From Sinonovacula constricta (lineage: Eukaryota > Mollusca > Bivalvia > Cardiida > Solecurtidae): a stretch of 64,000 nucleotides of DNA. This document shows, piece by piece, positions 52,001 to 63,754 of the stretch (position 1 is its first letter; each line of letters begins with the position of its first letter). The stretch is from assembly GCA_007844125.1 (NCBI GenBank), contig CM017561.1, positions 57,911,774 through 57,975,773 of the forward strand, read 5' to 3'. The position numbers and the translations under genes were made by a program. The notes beneath the pieces were generated by a model, which ran no database searches, had not been told where the DNA came from, and worked only from the letters and a program-made list of their open reading frames with translations.

Positions 52001-52659
52001 TACCGATGATGTTACATAAACTGAATGAAAATATTTGTGAGCGATGATGTTATCTTCATTGATTGAAACTATATGTTATTGACGATGTTATGTTCAATGA
52101 ATAAAAAAATATATGTTTGTACACGATGTATTGTTAAATGAATAAAAATTATATGTTTATTGATGATGTTAGATTCTGTTAATGAAAAGTATTTGTTTAT
52201 TAATGATGTAATGTTCAATGAAAGAAAATTCAATGTTTATCGATGATGTCATAAATAACAAAATAATTTCTGATCGATAATATTAAGAGACATGAATAAA
52301 CAAAAAATGTTTTTCGAGGTCGTTATGTTCAATGAATAAAAAATGCAAAAGTTCTATATTTATTGACTTATAATGATATGTTTATTCTTGATGATTATAT
52401 CGAATAATTGAAAACAGTTTGTTTATAGATAATGTAATGATCGATGACTGAAAAAAATGAGTAATTTCTGTCTATAGGAGGAGAGGGTGGTGATGACAAT
52501 GTTCTTTGTGTGAAGGATGCCGTACAAGACCTGAAGTACGCTCTGGAGGCCCTGAAGGGGTGCCTACCCCCACCCCCTACCACCCCTGCCCCAGGCTCTG
52601 AAAGGACCATGCTCCTCAGAGCCCTGGAGGATCTGTTGCTGGAAGAGATGAACAACTAA
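49068..52659 (+). CDS. Secreted proline-rich two-cysteine protein, copy 2
   Basis: Exons 49068-49170, 50189-50236 (or 50233), 50751-50786, 51165-51194, 51453-51518 and 52478-52659, all phase 1, giving 154 residues. Splice sites, signal peptide, Pro-rich modules, KR site and both cysteines are intact. Relative to copy 1 it differs at three bases, all replacing residues: L44H, S90P and R104L (next to C105). No synonymous difference was seen. Both genes look functional. The function is unknown. Confidence 0.85.
49171..50045. repeat. 28-bp minisatellite in intron 2, copy 2
   Basis: About 31 units of the GATTTGCA(T/G)GACGAGTTTAA repeat. A sub-block at 49340-49610 alternates TGACGAGTTTAAA with TGAAGAGTTTTAA units, making a ~56-bp higher-order repeat not seen in copy 1. 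Confidence 0.9.
50433..50630 (-). repeat. tRNA-derived SINE, copy-2 counterpart of 33240
   Basis: Same intronic insertion as in copy 1, with B box GGGTTCGAGTCCTGG on the minus strand. Confidence 0.7.
51404..51430. repeat. (GAT)n run before exon 6 acceptor, copy 2
   Basis: About nine triplets, less than half the length of the copy-1 run. Confidence 0.9.
51533..51712 (-). repeat. tRNA-derived SINE, copy-2 counterpart of 34378
   Basis: Same insertion, with minus-strand B box GGGTTCGAGACCCCG retained. Confidence 0.7.
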
Positions 52660-53134
52660 TCGGCAAAACCTGGTCAGTTTCTCAAAAACAACAACAACAA
52701 CAACAAAAAACCCAACAACAACAAAAAACAACTTATTACCTTAAACAAATTCTCCCTTACGCATAAAATTTAATCTGTAACGCTATCCCTGAAACAGGAT
52801 GATAATGTTGTTGCAGGCATAATGATCACGTTTTAGGTAAAAGAAACATTCACAACTTAAACATGCCTTATACAGGTCTAATTAAATACTCTCTGCAAAT
52901 AGAAAACATGTTTCAGTAAAATACATGGTGTTGTATTCATAAATACATAAATAATCGTTCTTATATTTCTAATTTCAAATGAGAAATATCATTTAATCAT
53001 ATAAAAAGCTCATTTCACCTTTAAACTTTCCACGGATCTTATATAAATGTAGGTATTTTTTATGTGTTAATGTGAGAAAATTACTTATATTTTAATGACT
53101 ACAAAATTGTTTGTTGGTGTTATTCTTGAAATAC

Positions 53135-53310
53135 ATCGCAGCGACCATTTATGATCATTATAGCGACGTCCGGCTATTTGGTGGAGGAAGACCCCAGACA
53201 CATGTCCTGGCAGAACCACCAGCGCACAGCAAATCAGCTGGAAGATCTTCCCACATTAAGTCCTTCTCCCTGAACGGGACTCTAACCCATGCGGTGAGAG
53301 GGGCCAAGTT
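53135..53310 (-). repeat. tRNA-derived SINE, copy-2 counterpart of 35975
   Basis: Body GTCCGGCTATTTGGTGGAGG and tail TACATCGCAGCGACC; shared insertion. Confidence 0.65.
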
Positions 53311-53646
53311 GTATATACCTGTCAATAAGGAAAAGCTGTCATTGTGTAGAATTAGTCGCGTCCATTCCCATTCTGCTGTGTTATATGTTTTTAAAGGCAT
53401 TCTGTGTAAGTGAAAGCTCGTATGCATGTAGCACGGCAAATGGCAATGCGTAATGTTGATGCAGCTTTTTCGATATTGAAAACAGTCAATGTGCTACTGC
53501 ATGTTAAACGCCGAAATAATATTTCAAATTCTCATTGTTTTCGTCTGAATACTGTTGACGTAAAGGCTCGAGCATATTAATGCGCATGCGCATATCACAA
53601 CAATATTTTTTTTATTCTCATAAATCTCACTTTCTTCTGTTTCCAG

Positions 53647-53820
53647 ACCGGCTGAATACGACTTCATGAAGAGGAAATGGACTTGATTGAAAAACTTTTG
53701 TTATATTCTGTACTTTTTATTCACCTTTTGCTTACACGCACTCTTTAACTATGTCTACCGGTGTAAACACGTGGATTTACATGCTATGTCTGTGTTTTAA
53801 CGCCAGCATTAATAAATGAA
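53647..53820 (+). terminator. 3' UTR exon with polyadenylation signal, copy 2
   Basis: Acceptor TTCTGTTTCCAG before 53647 and AATAAA at 53811-53816, nearly identical to copy 1. The (GT)n run after it is much shorter. Confidence 0.65.
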
Positions 53821-54924
53821 TATCATTAATATATATGTGTGTGTTGTTTTTTTTAACAATTACCGAATTAATTCGTCAACATTTGAATCGATGTAAGGGA
53901 AACTCATTATGGCTTAACATTACCACATGTAAATTGTAATTAGAATGGAGGGGGATTAATTACGCAAATGAAGTTCAAACATATACAACAAGTATTAATC
54001 TATTTCTGACAATGTTACCAAATAAAGAGGCTGAGAACACGGATCTCGAAAAAGTATAATTAATAATGATGATGATGATGATAATGATGATGATGGTGGT
54101 GATGATGATGATGATGACATCTGTAAAACTTTTAACTTGAAAACAATTAACCTGTCTGTCACAGAAATTGCGCATTCTCAACGTTCTATATATAGAATAT
54201 GCAATGAATTTCGCTGAGCCTGTTTTAACCATGTAATGCTCAACGACACAGGCCCTTCTCTTTACAGACACTTAACTTAAAGTATTTTGCAGCTTGCTTA
54301 TTGAAAATCCATGACTTGAGCAATTCTTACTAAAAATATTTGGTATGAGACAAGTATTGTACCCTACTATTTTAAATTAAATCCTCTCAGATAATTTCTT
54401 CCTCTGAGCGATCACACATTGGTAGTTTCTCGTGGTAAGATATGTACAGAATTGCATATTGTTCGTCGTTTATCACTTTGCCTTTCTTGTTTCGTTGTAT
54501 ATAAAATGGTTACTGCATAAAATGTGTATTTACGTACAATTCTTGATATATTCTTTTAATGTCTGTTGCATAACATTTACCTAAAAAAATCAAGTAGCGT
54601 CTTGGTACCGAATCCTCCCCCAGAAGCCACCATATACAATACAGAAACGCAAAATATTCCGGGGGAGCATGCCCACGGACCGCTTCTAGCGACCACGCGT
54701 ACACATCATATTATGCCTAGCTACGCCCCTGATCATATGGTGTCATCATTTTTACTATAAAGAAGGTTCCAGTGCTTTTAAGAATGGTTAGTAAACACGC
54801 GCCCTAGTATAGTTTTAAGTTGCATTTGGGAACGTGTATATTGTGTATACACGTCACTTCTAAAAAGCATATTAATTGATTCTCTGTGTAGCGGTGCCAG
54901 ATATTAAACTAAATACGGTTGTAA

Positions 54925-55125
54925 GTGTCGCCCGTGGCATAGTGGTTGAGACGTCGATTAGTAACTCCTCTGGGTTCGAGTCGTCGTTATGTGAGACGGT
55001 CTCCCAGCTGACTTTCGCTGCGCCGATCGTTCTATCCAGACATGTGCCTGGAGTTTTTATTCACCAAAAAAGCTAGACGGTGCTATAATGATCATAAATG
55101 GTCGCTGCAATGTACTTCAAAAACA
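54925..55125 (+). repeat. tRNA-derived SINE, copy-2 counterpart of 37806
   Basis: Head GTCGCCCGTGGCATAGTGGT and tail GCTATAATGATCATAAATGG. Nothing else is supported in 55126-56690. Confidence 0.75.
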
Positions 55126-56825
55126 AACAAAATACGATTATGTGGGTCGTTTATTCACGCTGAATTATGAATGAACAACTTTAAAAGATGCGAAAATGCG
55201 GGCATGTGCCATGACAACTTCACAATTATCATAACAATCGTTATTATCAAATAAAACAACAAAATTTCAGTAATCATCATCAATATTATCATCGTCTCCA
55301 TCAGCATCATGCACATTTCTTCTCATACATACTGTATATATTGGAAAATTCCTGTTGTTGATTGAACAAATAAAATGAGTTTTTTTTTCTTCTAACACAT
55401 TCCATTTATATGAGATATCCCTTTCTAAATAACACAAATGTCGCTTTGTTGCGTACACAATTTGGTGACAAATGTAGTAAAAACGTAGCCTACAAGACAA
55501 ACACAATTATAATCTCGAGATATTTAACTTGTGTACACGTCTAAATATTCGGTAATTCGGGTAATGTAGTTTTAGAAAAGCTGTATACAATTTACTGGAA
55601 CAAATATTTACGTGCGCCTAGTTATTTATTTGCAGATCGGGGGCCGTACATGGGTTCCTTCTCCGGTCATCTTACAGCAAAGAAGAAATTATTTACTCTG
55701 ATTTTTATAGTCAGATTATTGTGCGGAATCGCTTAGACACAGTCCAGAGATTTGATAAAGCTTAATTTCAGAAGCATGAAAATTCGACCCTGCATGACCC
55801 TGACTGCTCGCGGTCAGTCGTCTTGCCTGGGAAGATGAAGGGCATGTACAGAATCAAATATGTTAATGTACATGTATGTTGAAGGAGACTAGACGCGTCA
55901 GTTGTGTCTATGCATGCTTCAAATGTTAACATTAATACTGTACTCTGTTTAAGTCAGAAGCTTAGGTAATTATATTGTGTAGTGCAGGTAAATCTGAAAT
56001 GCAGTTGTATTAATGACAGAAGCAGAGCAGGAATATCGAAACGGCGGGGAGCGAACTGTTATTGGAATGAGTGTTCCACTGACTATGCATTATCTACTAG
56101 GTCGAGAGATTTTCGACATCCCGCGCGGGGCCGCACTGCCTTCTGCAACTCTGTTACATGTGTCAGATGTAATTCGTATCAGCTTTTCAGTTTAAAATTA
56201 CCACATGCGGCCGGGAGAGAAAGGCGAACTCGGGATTTTCAGATTCAGATCACGGGGGCAAAATGTGGACAAAAATAAATAACTGGGCGTTTATGTTAAA
56301 CCCAGTATATTTTGGTCGCTTCCGGAAGTATTATTAGTTTAATAAACTAGTATTTCTATTATCGAATGCAAGTGACTGTTGTATAATGTATACTTGTAGA
56401 TGATGTGTTTTTGCAGCTGAAGACTTACCTGCTTTCCAAATCGTTGTAAATTTGACCATTTTTGTACAATTTTAACTGGTTTACATGGTTAAACAAACAG
56501 CGCTTTTCAACGCTTTGATTTAAATTACAACTGTTGCAGAGAAGAAGTCGAATATTTTCTAATCTTGAAAAAAAATATCAGGCTAATTTACTTATATTCG
56601 GGTGTACAGTTACACGTGAACGAAATATTGATAATTGCATGCATGAAATAAAATGCGTTATCATAATTTACTTCTAATTTTTTATTTCTATAACAAGTAA
56701 CGTTAACCGAAATCGCATGTCCCAGAAACTAGCGTCATAGAATTTGATCAGGGTTATTCAGGCGATTTGTAATGTCCGGCATGATGAAACTGTCACTTTA
56801 ATTTTTATGTATCTCTTTCTCTTGA

Positions 56826-59656
56826 ATGATGGCACTCCTCAGAAAACTTGCCAGACACAAAAAATGTTATCACAATTTATTGATGTACACTGCTACAAGA
56901 AACAAATCAATTACGGGCTACCAAAGTGCTGATAATGCCCTGAGTACGGTGACCGGAGGAAAGATCTACCGGTGGCTAGACGCTTATGAAGATTTTGTAG
57001 GACTGACTGAAGTGAAGCAAGCCCAGGAAACTGTCACTAAGGTATGTACTTACTTTAGATATAAACTTATTTGCACGTTATTGAAAAAAAAATCATTTAA
57101 TTTTTTCGATTTTGTTTGGCAATCTCCGATGTTAAAGCCCTTTATTACAACCTTGAATAATTCTTTCTGGAAGATTTTCATACAGAGTGTAATTGCAAAT
57201 TGATATGCGGCTTATACGTGTAGGATAAAAATGATAAAAACACATGTGCAGCTACAACCACATGGCTAGTTCCATCTTGAAGGCCACAACTCAAGGCTGT
57301 CTGCTGTGTCTCTAGGTGTTCAGGAAGCCGGTTCCACCGACGTATTGGTGATGGTACATAGGAGAACTTCATGGCTTCTGTGCAGCGCATGGTACATGGA
57401 ATGTCTATCTAACCATGACAGCCAAGTGTTAGTGGGTGGAAGTGATTTGCAGCTAGGATGGCTGTGAGGCTATGTGTGATCCTTTAGACCATCACAAGTT
57501 TGGTGTTGGATCGGCAATGCTACGATATGGGCCAGCCTAGGTCTGTCATCATTGCATTGGTGGTGCAGGTTGCCCATTATTCTCCCTTTACAAATTAGGC
57601 AGCTCGCCATTGCACAGCTTTCAGCTGGTTGATGCTTGAGGTGGTGTTTGTGTCCCAGACTGTGCTTGCGTACTCCAGCATGGGCCTGACAAGTCTCTTA
57701 TATGACTGAGACTTTATGTCTTGTAGGCATCTTTTGAGGTTTCTTCATAGGAATGCTAAAAAGGTGTTGGTCTTCTTAGTGGTGCTCTCTACGTGTGCTC
57801 CATGACAACTTGTAAGATACTTTCTACTTTTGACTGAATAAAGTTCTGAGTTGTTAACCTTGTAGTTGTTGATGATTAGGTTTCCTTTCCTTGTGATGTG
57901 AATAACCTCGCACATTGTGGGGTTGAAGGACAGGACATCATCCTCTTGCATTCAATACTGGAGATAAACGAGGTCTTCTTGAAGGGCTATGGAGTCAGCT
58001 TTTGATCTGATCTTCTTCTAAAATAGACTGTTATCAGTGAAGAGGTGGCTGGTGGAAGTTATGCACTGTGTTCTGTTATTGATGTATAGGAGAAAAAGCA
58101 ACAAACCTTTGCAGAGTTTGCTAAATCAATGTTTATGGCAACCCATAAGACATACCATAACAAGAAACATAAAAAATACTGTAAAGCTAAAAGATGAGGT
58201 ATAAAAGCAATACATTATTGCTTATTTATATGACTAGTTTTTATTTGGCTACTTACAGCTTAATAGCTAAAAAAACAACAACAGTGTATCAAAGAGAAAA
58301 AATATGTCAGTCCTGGTTCTGATCTTATCCTAAAATTGTTTTAAATTAAACATAACTCACTATACCATAGTAACAACTTAATTTGCAACTGTGCTGGTAC
58401 ATGTGTCAGATGATCACTCATTTAAAGTAGGTTCTCTTGTTGCATTTGTGATAAGCATGGCATCAGCAAATTTATGGTCATTATGGTTATGTCCAACTAT
58501 TAATCATGGAGAAAAAGAATCACCAGCTCGCCACATATTAGCTAGCAGATCTTACAGAAAGATTTTCCTCAGGCTAGGACTTACACTCATGGTGAGGGTG
58601 TTGGAGGTCCCAGTCCTTGACACTAACCAAACCATTCAGCTATGTAGATAGTTTTGAAATTGGAAAATAGTGTGTATGTAGAAACATTGATATTTCTTGA
58701 AGGGTAGGATTACATTACAACTATATTTATGACATTAAAATATTGATTTTTTAATATTTTTTTTATTTCAGGCAGAGGTAAACTATCGTCTTATACAGGA
58801 TAAACGCCGAGCAGTACAACAAGAGTTGTCCAATGTCCACAGTCAGATAAAGGCAGTTACCCTAGAGATAGAAAAAACTCAGAGGGGTACAGATACATAC
58901 CTAGAACTGGTTACAAAAGAAAATGAAATAATAAAGCAAGAAAAGCAAACAGCACAGCATCTCCAACAACTTGATGAGGATGAGAAGTTAACTTTCGGCA
59001 TTTTGTCATCAGCCCTGCGCGAAAGCCATGAAAAGGAGAGAGCAAGAGCAGAGAGAATGAAGTACTGGGGCCTGATAGGTTCAGTAATAGGAGCTGTGAT
59101 TGGTATTGTAGGAACAACTATAAATAATTATCTTCGTATGAAAGAGTTAAGAAACATTGTGATGACATCGGCTGACATGAATGAAATGTATCGTAGCAGG
59201 ACTCTTGAGTTGTGCGAAACAGTGAATGCTCAGTATCAGGAGATGACACAGTCCTTATCTGGTATCCAATCACAAATCGGTCTGACCCCAGCTCCTCAGT
59301 CAACCAAGGCTGGAGCATCTAGCAGTAGCAAACATAAAACAGAACAAGTATTGCCAGAAAAGAAACTGAATGATTTATTAGAAGCTGTAAAGTCACAAGA
59401 GACGCTTTTGCGGACAGAGTTAAAGGAATTCTCAAAAGTTCTAGCCATGCAGCAAGCTGTTGGCCATGCAGTTGAAGGGAATGTTGTGTATGTTAGTGGT
59501 CCTGAGTTTAAATCTGTATTAGAGGAAACAGAAAAGAATCTTGAGTTTAAGATGAAAATGCAAGCATTGGGGACTGTGACTCTAATATATGCCCTTGCAG
59601 CCGTAACAGTTCCGATTGTGTGGTATTTTATTGGGGGAGCCGGTGCCGGCAGTTGA
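56826..59656 (+). CDS. CCDC51: Mitochondrial potassium channel CCDC51 (MITOK)
   Basis: Two coding exons, 56826-57041 and 58772-59656, joined in phase 0 (AAG|GTATGT and TTATTTCAG|GCA) give 366 residues; human CCDC51 is slightly longer (about 411). CCDC51 is the pore-forming subunit of the mitochondrial ATP-sensitive K+ channel in the inner membrane. Residues 1-30 are basic and hydroxylated, as in a mitochondrial presequence. Residues ~73-165 form a charged coiled coil. The first membrane segment (WGLIGSVIGAVIGIVGTTIN) is near 170-190 after the typical RAERMKYW, and the second (YALAAVTVPIVWYF) near 340-360 at the C-terminus. The start is fixed because an in-frame TGA immediately precedes ATGATG. 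A dead retrotransposon lies in the intron. Confidence 0.92.
57190..58085 (-). pseudogene. Non-LTR retrotransposon reverse-transcriptase fragment
   Basis: Minus-strand translation gives scattered matches to the C-terminal half of a CR1/Jockey-type reverse transcriptase. A decayed catalytic box (LFTDNSLF, where LFADD is expected) is followed by FNPTMCEVIHITRK. Further matches are YKRLVRPMLEYASTVWD, INQLKAVQWRAA and RRWNRLPEHLETQ. Stops and frame changes interrupt it, so it is dead. It lies in intron 1 of CCDC51 in the opposite orientation. Confidence 0.8.
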
Positions 59657-60446
59657 TTTGTGCTGAAACTTAAGTTTCAATTTGATTTTGTTTTCTGAAA
59701 TACTTTTCAAAATCAAAAACTGAATTAAAACAAAAATGATGTTTTCCCTAAAATTAGGGATTTAAATATACATATATAAACTAAGAAGACTTGTACAAAA
59801 TCTGCCAGTAAAAAAAAAAGAAAGTAATCCACTCCTACGTGAAAATTGTTATAACTGTGTATAAATTAAGAATATTAGCCAGTTTTTAAAAATTGTTCAT
59901 AAGCAGTCAACCAAACTTACCTAACCCAATGGACAATTTTATAAGAAGACATTCTTGTAAGTACACATGTACAACAAGCCTGAAATCTATTTAAGCACAT
60001 TGCACAGGTTGAACCTGTGATTATTTCATTATGATGAAACCTGTACAAAGTAAACTATGAAGTTAATGCATTATCTTGGTGATATTATGTATCGTAAGAA
60101 ATTATTGTTGTTTTTATGCTTATTTTGTATTTCTGTTTGTCTTCTCTTATCATACAGCTTAATACACATGATAACTATGCTTGTCAGGTTTTTTAACTTA
60201 GTTTCGATAAGAGTAGTGAAATTAGAATTTTGAAAACTTTTCATTTTATATCAATCTGTTTTGTCTGAAATGCCATCAAATTCTAGTGAAATGCCAATTG
60301 AGTAACACATTAATGTATGTGTTATCACATATGTAATTAATGCCTACTGTCATTGGAACAGGTGTATTTTTTTGCCTGTTAGGTAACAGCTATGTATGTT
60401 ATTTGTGTATGTTGGTCATAAATATTTAAAATAATTACTGACCCCA

Positions 60447-60452
60447 AATAAA
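60447..60452 (+). terminator. Candidate polyadenylation signal of CCDC51
   Basis: AATAAA ~790 bp after the stop, just before a SINE. 59657-60446 is AT-rich 3' flank or UTR with nothing else visible. Nearer signals may exist; usage not determinable. Confidence 0.35.
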
Positions 60453-60456
60453 TACT

Positions 60457-60620
60457 TCACCGACCTGGAAGTGCAATCAGTAGAGCGTTGGCTCCAGGTA
60501 CGGGAGGCTCCAGGTTCAATCCTGGGACACGACATACCAAAGTCATTAAATATGGTAGTGGCATAGCTCCCTTGCTAACACTTTTAAGCAAATATAAGGG
60601 TAGTTCCATGACTTGTTGGC
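60457..60620 (+). repeat. tRNA-derived SINE
   Basis: Head CTGGAAGTGCAATCAGTAGA (A-box region) and CAGGTTCAATCCTGG (B box), then a short body with TAGTGGCATAGCTCCCTTGC. A different subfamily from those in the duplication. Confidence 0.7.
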
Positions 60621-60789
60621 CCGGTGTCAGGATAATGTGACTGGGTGTGGTATCATGCCAGGTGTTCACAGCATGATATACAGCTTTTAACAACACAAAA
60701 TGGGCAGCAAGTTTATGTATAATGATAGTTATTGTGTATGAATGAAATTAATTTAACCTTTGATGTAGAAGCTAACTTTGAATTGATAC

Positions 60790-61200
60790 ATCTTTATATG
60801 CCGTCAAAGATGGGTCGTATTATGGGAACACCTATGGCGGGCGGGCAGGCATGCAGCGTGCAAAGCGATGTGACGTCTGCTCTCGGACTCAAACAGTTGT
60901 AGTCTGATCTTCATGAAACTTGGGAAAAATGTTTATTGGCATAATATCTCGACCAAGATTGATAATCAGCAAAATTGCTTTAGCCACTTCAGAGTTATGG
61001 CCCTTTATTTATTCCAAAGAAGATTGCAAATTGGCCTCATTTATTTCATGTTATTCCACTTTAATTTCTTTTTTTCTTGCAATAACTAAGAGTTGTCCAA
61101 AACTTTGCCATACTGCATTGTACAAGAATGCACAGCAGTTTGTTTCAATTGAAGGGTGTGTATTTTGCTCTGCCTTGCGGTGCTCTCGTTTATAATAAAA
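60790..61200. repeat. Interspersed mollusc-type repeat
   Basis: Runs from ATGCCGTCAAAGATGGGTCG through GGCGGGCGGGCAGGC, CATGAAACTTGGGAAAAATG and CAGAGTTATGGCCCTTT to TTGCGGTGCTCTCGTTTATA. The GC-rich start and TTATGGCCCTTT phrase are typical of a widespread bivalve repeat (general familiarity). Non-coding. Confidence 0.6.
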
Positions 61201-61275
61201 AAAGTAAATGAAAATGTAATATTTATATAAAACATTTATATAAAACTGACATATGCCCACAAAGATGCAATGACT

Positions 61276-61749
61276 TTAAATGTGGTATCCAACATCAAAT
61301 GCATGAAACAATATTTTCCCACTGTTTCGAAGGAATTTAGGCATAATTTGTACATAAACTTATACTTTAGTCTAATAAAAACGATTTTAAATACTTCCTA
61401 TATTGCTAGACAAAACAAATTGCGAAAAGAAATCACTCACTGTTTTCAAAATCTATAAATAAGCAAATTGATCTTTTCTAAAATAGAAATCGTCAGAACA
61501 GACGATGATATAACCTGATCTCAAAAGTAAGTTGTGAAAGGTTTTCTTCGCTTGAAAAATAGCGATCTCTGCAGCGTGGCTCTATAGGAAAGACCTGTTT
61601 TCAATGACATGTGGGGATTTATGCTTCATTATTCACACAGATCTAATGCATTCATTAACAGTATTTTGCAGAACCTTTTCAGGTAACAATGACTTATTTG
61701 GTTATTTGAGAAAAAATCTTCGATCCAAACTGTCAGATACCATCTTTAA
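61276..61749. mobile_element. TTAA-flanked MITE family, full-length copy
   Basis: TTAAATGTGGTATCCAAC on the left and GTCAGATACCATCTTTAA on the right, TTAA at both ends. Internal phrases GGTAACAATGACTTATTTGG and TTTGAGAAAAAATCTT match 10605-11038. Confidence 0.8.
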
Positions 61750-61855
61750 ATATGACCATGACATTTATGGTTACTTACAGTCTATATAAGATAGTGAAGT
61801 TTGAGTAAAGTACAGTTAGTAATCTGAGACTTATAAATGGGATGTATATAAATAC

Positions 61856-63754
61856 TAGGGATGTTAACGAATATTCGAATATCAAGTCGCTATTTGAATA
61901 GAGCTTTTGGGATTCGAATATTTAATAATTTTTATTTCACTTTTGTAAAGTTCAAAGAAAAATTAAAAAGACATTTCTTTAGCTGATCGTAGTGTCTCCC
62001 AGCGACTTAAGACGCTAGCGATATGTGATCGCGCTCGCTCTAAGATAGAGGGGGTGGGTCATGTCTCCTTATAACGAATTGCCATCTGGTTAACAGCATG
62101 AAATCACCTTACCGCGCACAGCTCCTTCTCTTCCCCCTCTCCCACTAAGACCCAGTCACATCACCATACAGCTGTGGAAACAGTTGCCAAAGTACAATAA
62201 ACACACATGTCAGTTCAATGCTGCGGCAATTAGCTACAGCAATTACATAACACTGACTCTACCCAACTTCGGTCGGGATAGTGTGTAATAAATACATTAT
62301 ATAAGGCTATACTTATTGATAACAGTCCATCAGAACTTCTTTTATTTTTGGAAAGAACAACTAGATCACTGTCAAACAAACTTTAATTGCAATCACTTTA
62401 TGTTTTTGTCACTCTACTTCACTTCATACTTGTTATTTTATTCCTATACAATACCGTGACATCTGTGTTCTCTGTTTTTGCTTTGTTCTTTCCGAATAAA
62501 AAAAATGTAAATCTACATACTTTTTAATTGTTCGTCATAGGTTTACTTAAAACACTTAAAACTCACGAGCTTACAATTTTAATCATTCTTTATATATATA
62601 TTGGTTGGTACTTCATCAAATTATCAACAGTCAGGTAATCTTGACACTAGCCAATCACAGTAATTGTCATCATCAAATGGTTTTGTTTACCTTCGCCTTT
62701 CACCTACAGGCATATGGCGAGCAGGTTCGTAATTGTCACTTGTGTATTGGTAACTAAATGTCTCCAATTTACATGTTATGGCTTCAGATTAACGCCCTTA
62801 GCGATATCAGCCAATCACAATTAAACATCAATCCGACCACCAACCAATTAAGACCGTTAATTGGCTGTACACTTGAGCGATTTCGCTTTAAAAAACCCTC
62901 GTGGTTTTGCCTTATTGTCTTACAGTCGATCCAGTATCACCTGCATTTTGTCCTTTTGAAAATGCCTCCTTTAATCATTAATGTATTTTATAAGATTAGT
63001 TCACAAAGCATAATTGACTTGTTATACATTGTTTGCGGTTAGTAGAGTAAAATATTAAAATTGTGAGCTATTTTGCAAGTGTTGTACAATTTCATCTAAT
63101 AAAATTATGATATGGTTTTAATAAATCGATATGTTAACATTAAAAGGAGCTTAAGTAGCCCTTTTAATAAGTCATATGTTAATACAAATAAGTAATTATG
63201 TACGCAAAATGCCTTTAAATTGTAAAGGTTATTACACAAAGTACAACACGTAACAAAAAGACACCCAAGTTTAAGGGACTTTGCAGGTCATCTTAACATT
63301 GATTGGTTACTGTATAGTTTTTATAAGAGTTTCAATAATAATAATAATAATAATTGTTAAGTAACAATGACATATACGCATTTACTGGCATTCTTCACTG
63401 ACAGTATTTTCTTGCAAATTACCGCTGACCAAGTAAAGAAACACCCCGTCTGGTCCTTCACTATAAACAGGATAGTGGCAGATTGATAATATTGTTGTAT
63501 TTCAAAATGAAGAAGTCGTCGTTTTAAAATTAAATGTTATGCTAAAATCATAGATCCACCGCAGCTTCTGCATTAAGTAAGGCTAGCAATGTAAATTGTG
63601 GCCAGAAATAAACATTTTACAATTAATAAACACATTGAATGTAATGGAAAATTACCGTGTTATGTGCCACTATGATATAAATTCCTTTCGAATATGATTC
63701 AAATTCACGTTACAAATATTCGAATATCATTTTGGGATTTGATTTACATCCCTA
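61856..63754. mobile_element. Non-autonomous hAT element with 8-bp target duplications
   Basis: Termini TAGGGATGTTAACGAATATT and CATCCCTA are inverted, with CGAATATTCGAATATCA-like subterminal sequence at both ends. ATAAATAC flanks both sides exactly (61848-61855 and 63755-63762). The 1.9-kb interior has an (AAT)n run near 63335 and no transposase frame. 63763-64000 shows nothing I recognise. Confidence 0.9.

Larger units (their letters stand above)
39954..56690. repeat. Tandem ~17-kb duplication, copy 2
   Basis: Colinear with 22166-39648 and in the same orientation. Homology runs from ACAGCTGTCAGTAAG to AATTTTTTATTTCTA. It differs by a 774-bp MITE insertion, a collapsed 64-bp array, changed microsatellite lengths and scattered substitutions. 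The right edge lies ~135 bp before the CCDC51 start codon. Confidence 0.95.

Noticed and set aside
60457..60535. Functional tRNA gene
   Set aside because: B box is good but the acceptor stem does not pair and a SINE body follows.
62758..63042. 94-residue frame inside the hAT element
   Set aside because: Lacks hAT transposase or BED-finger features; a chance frame in AT-rich sequence.
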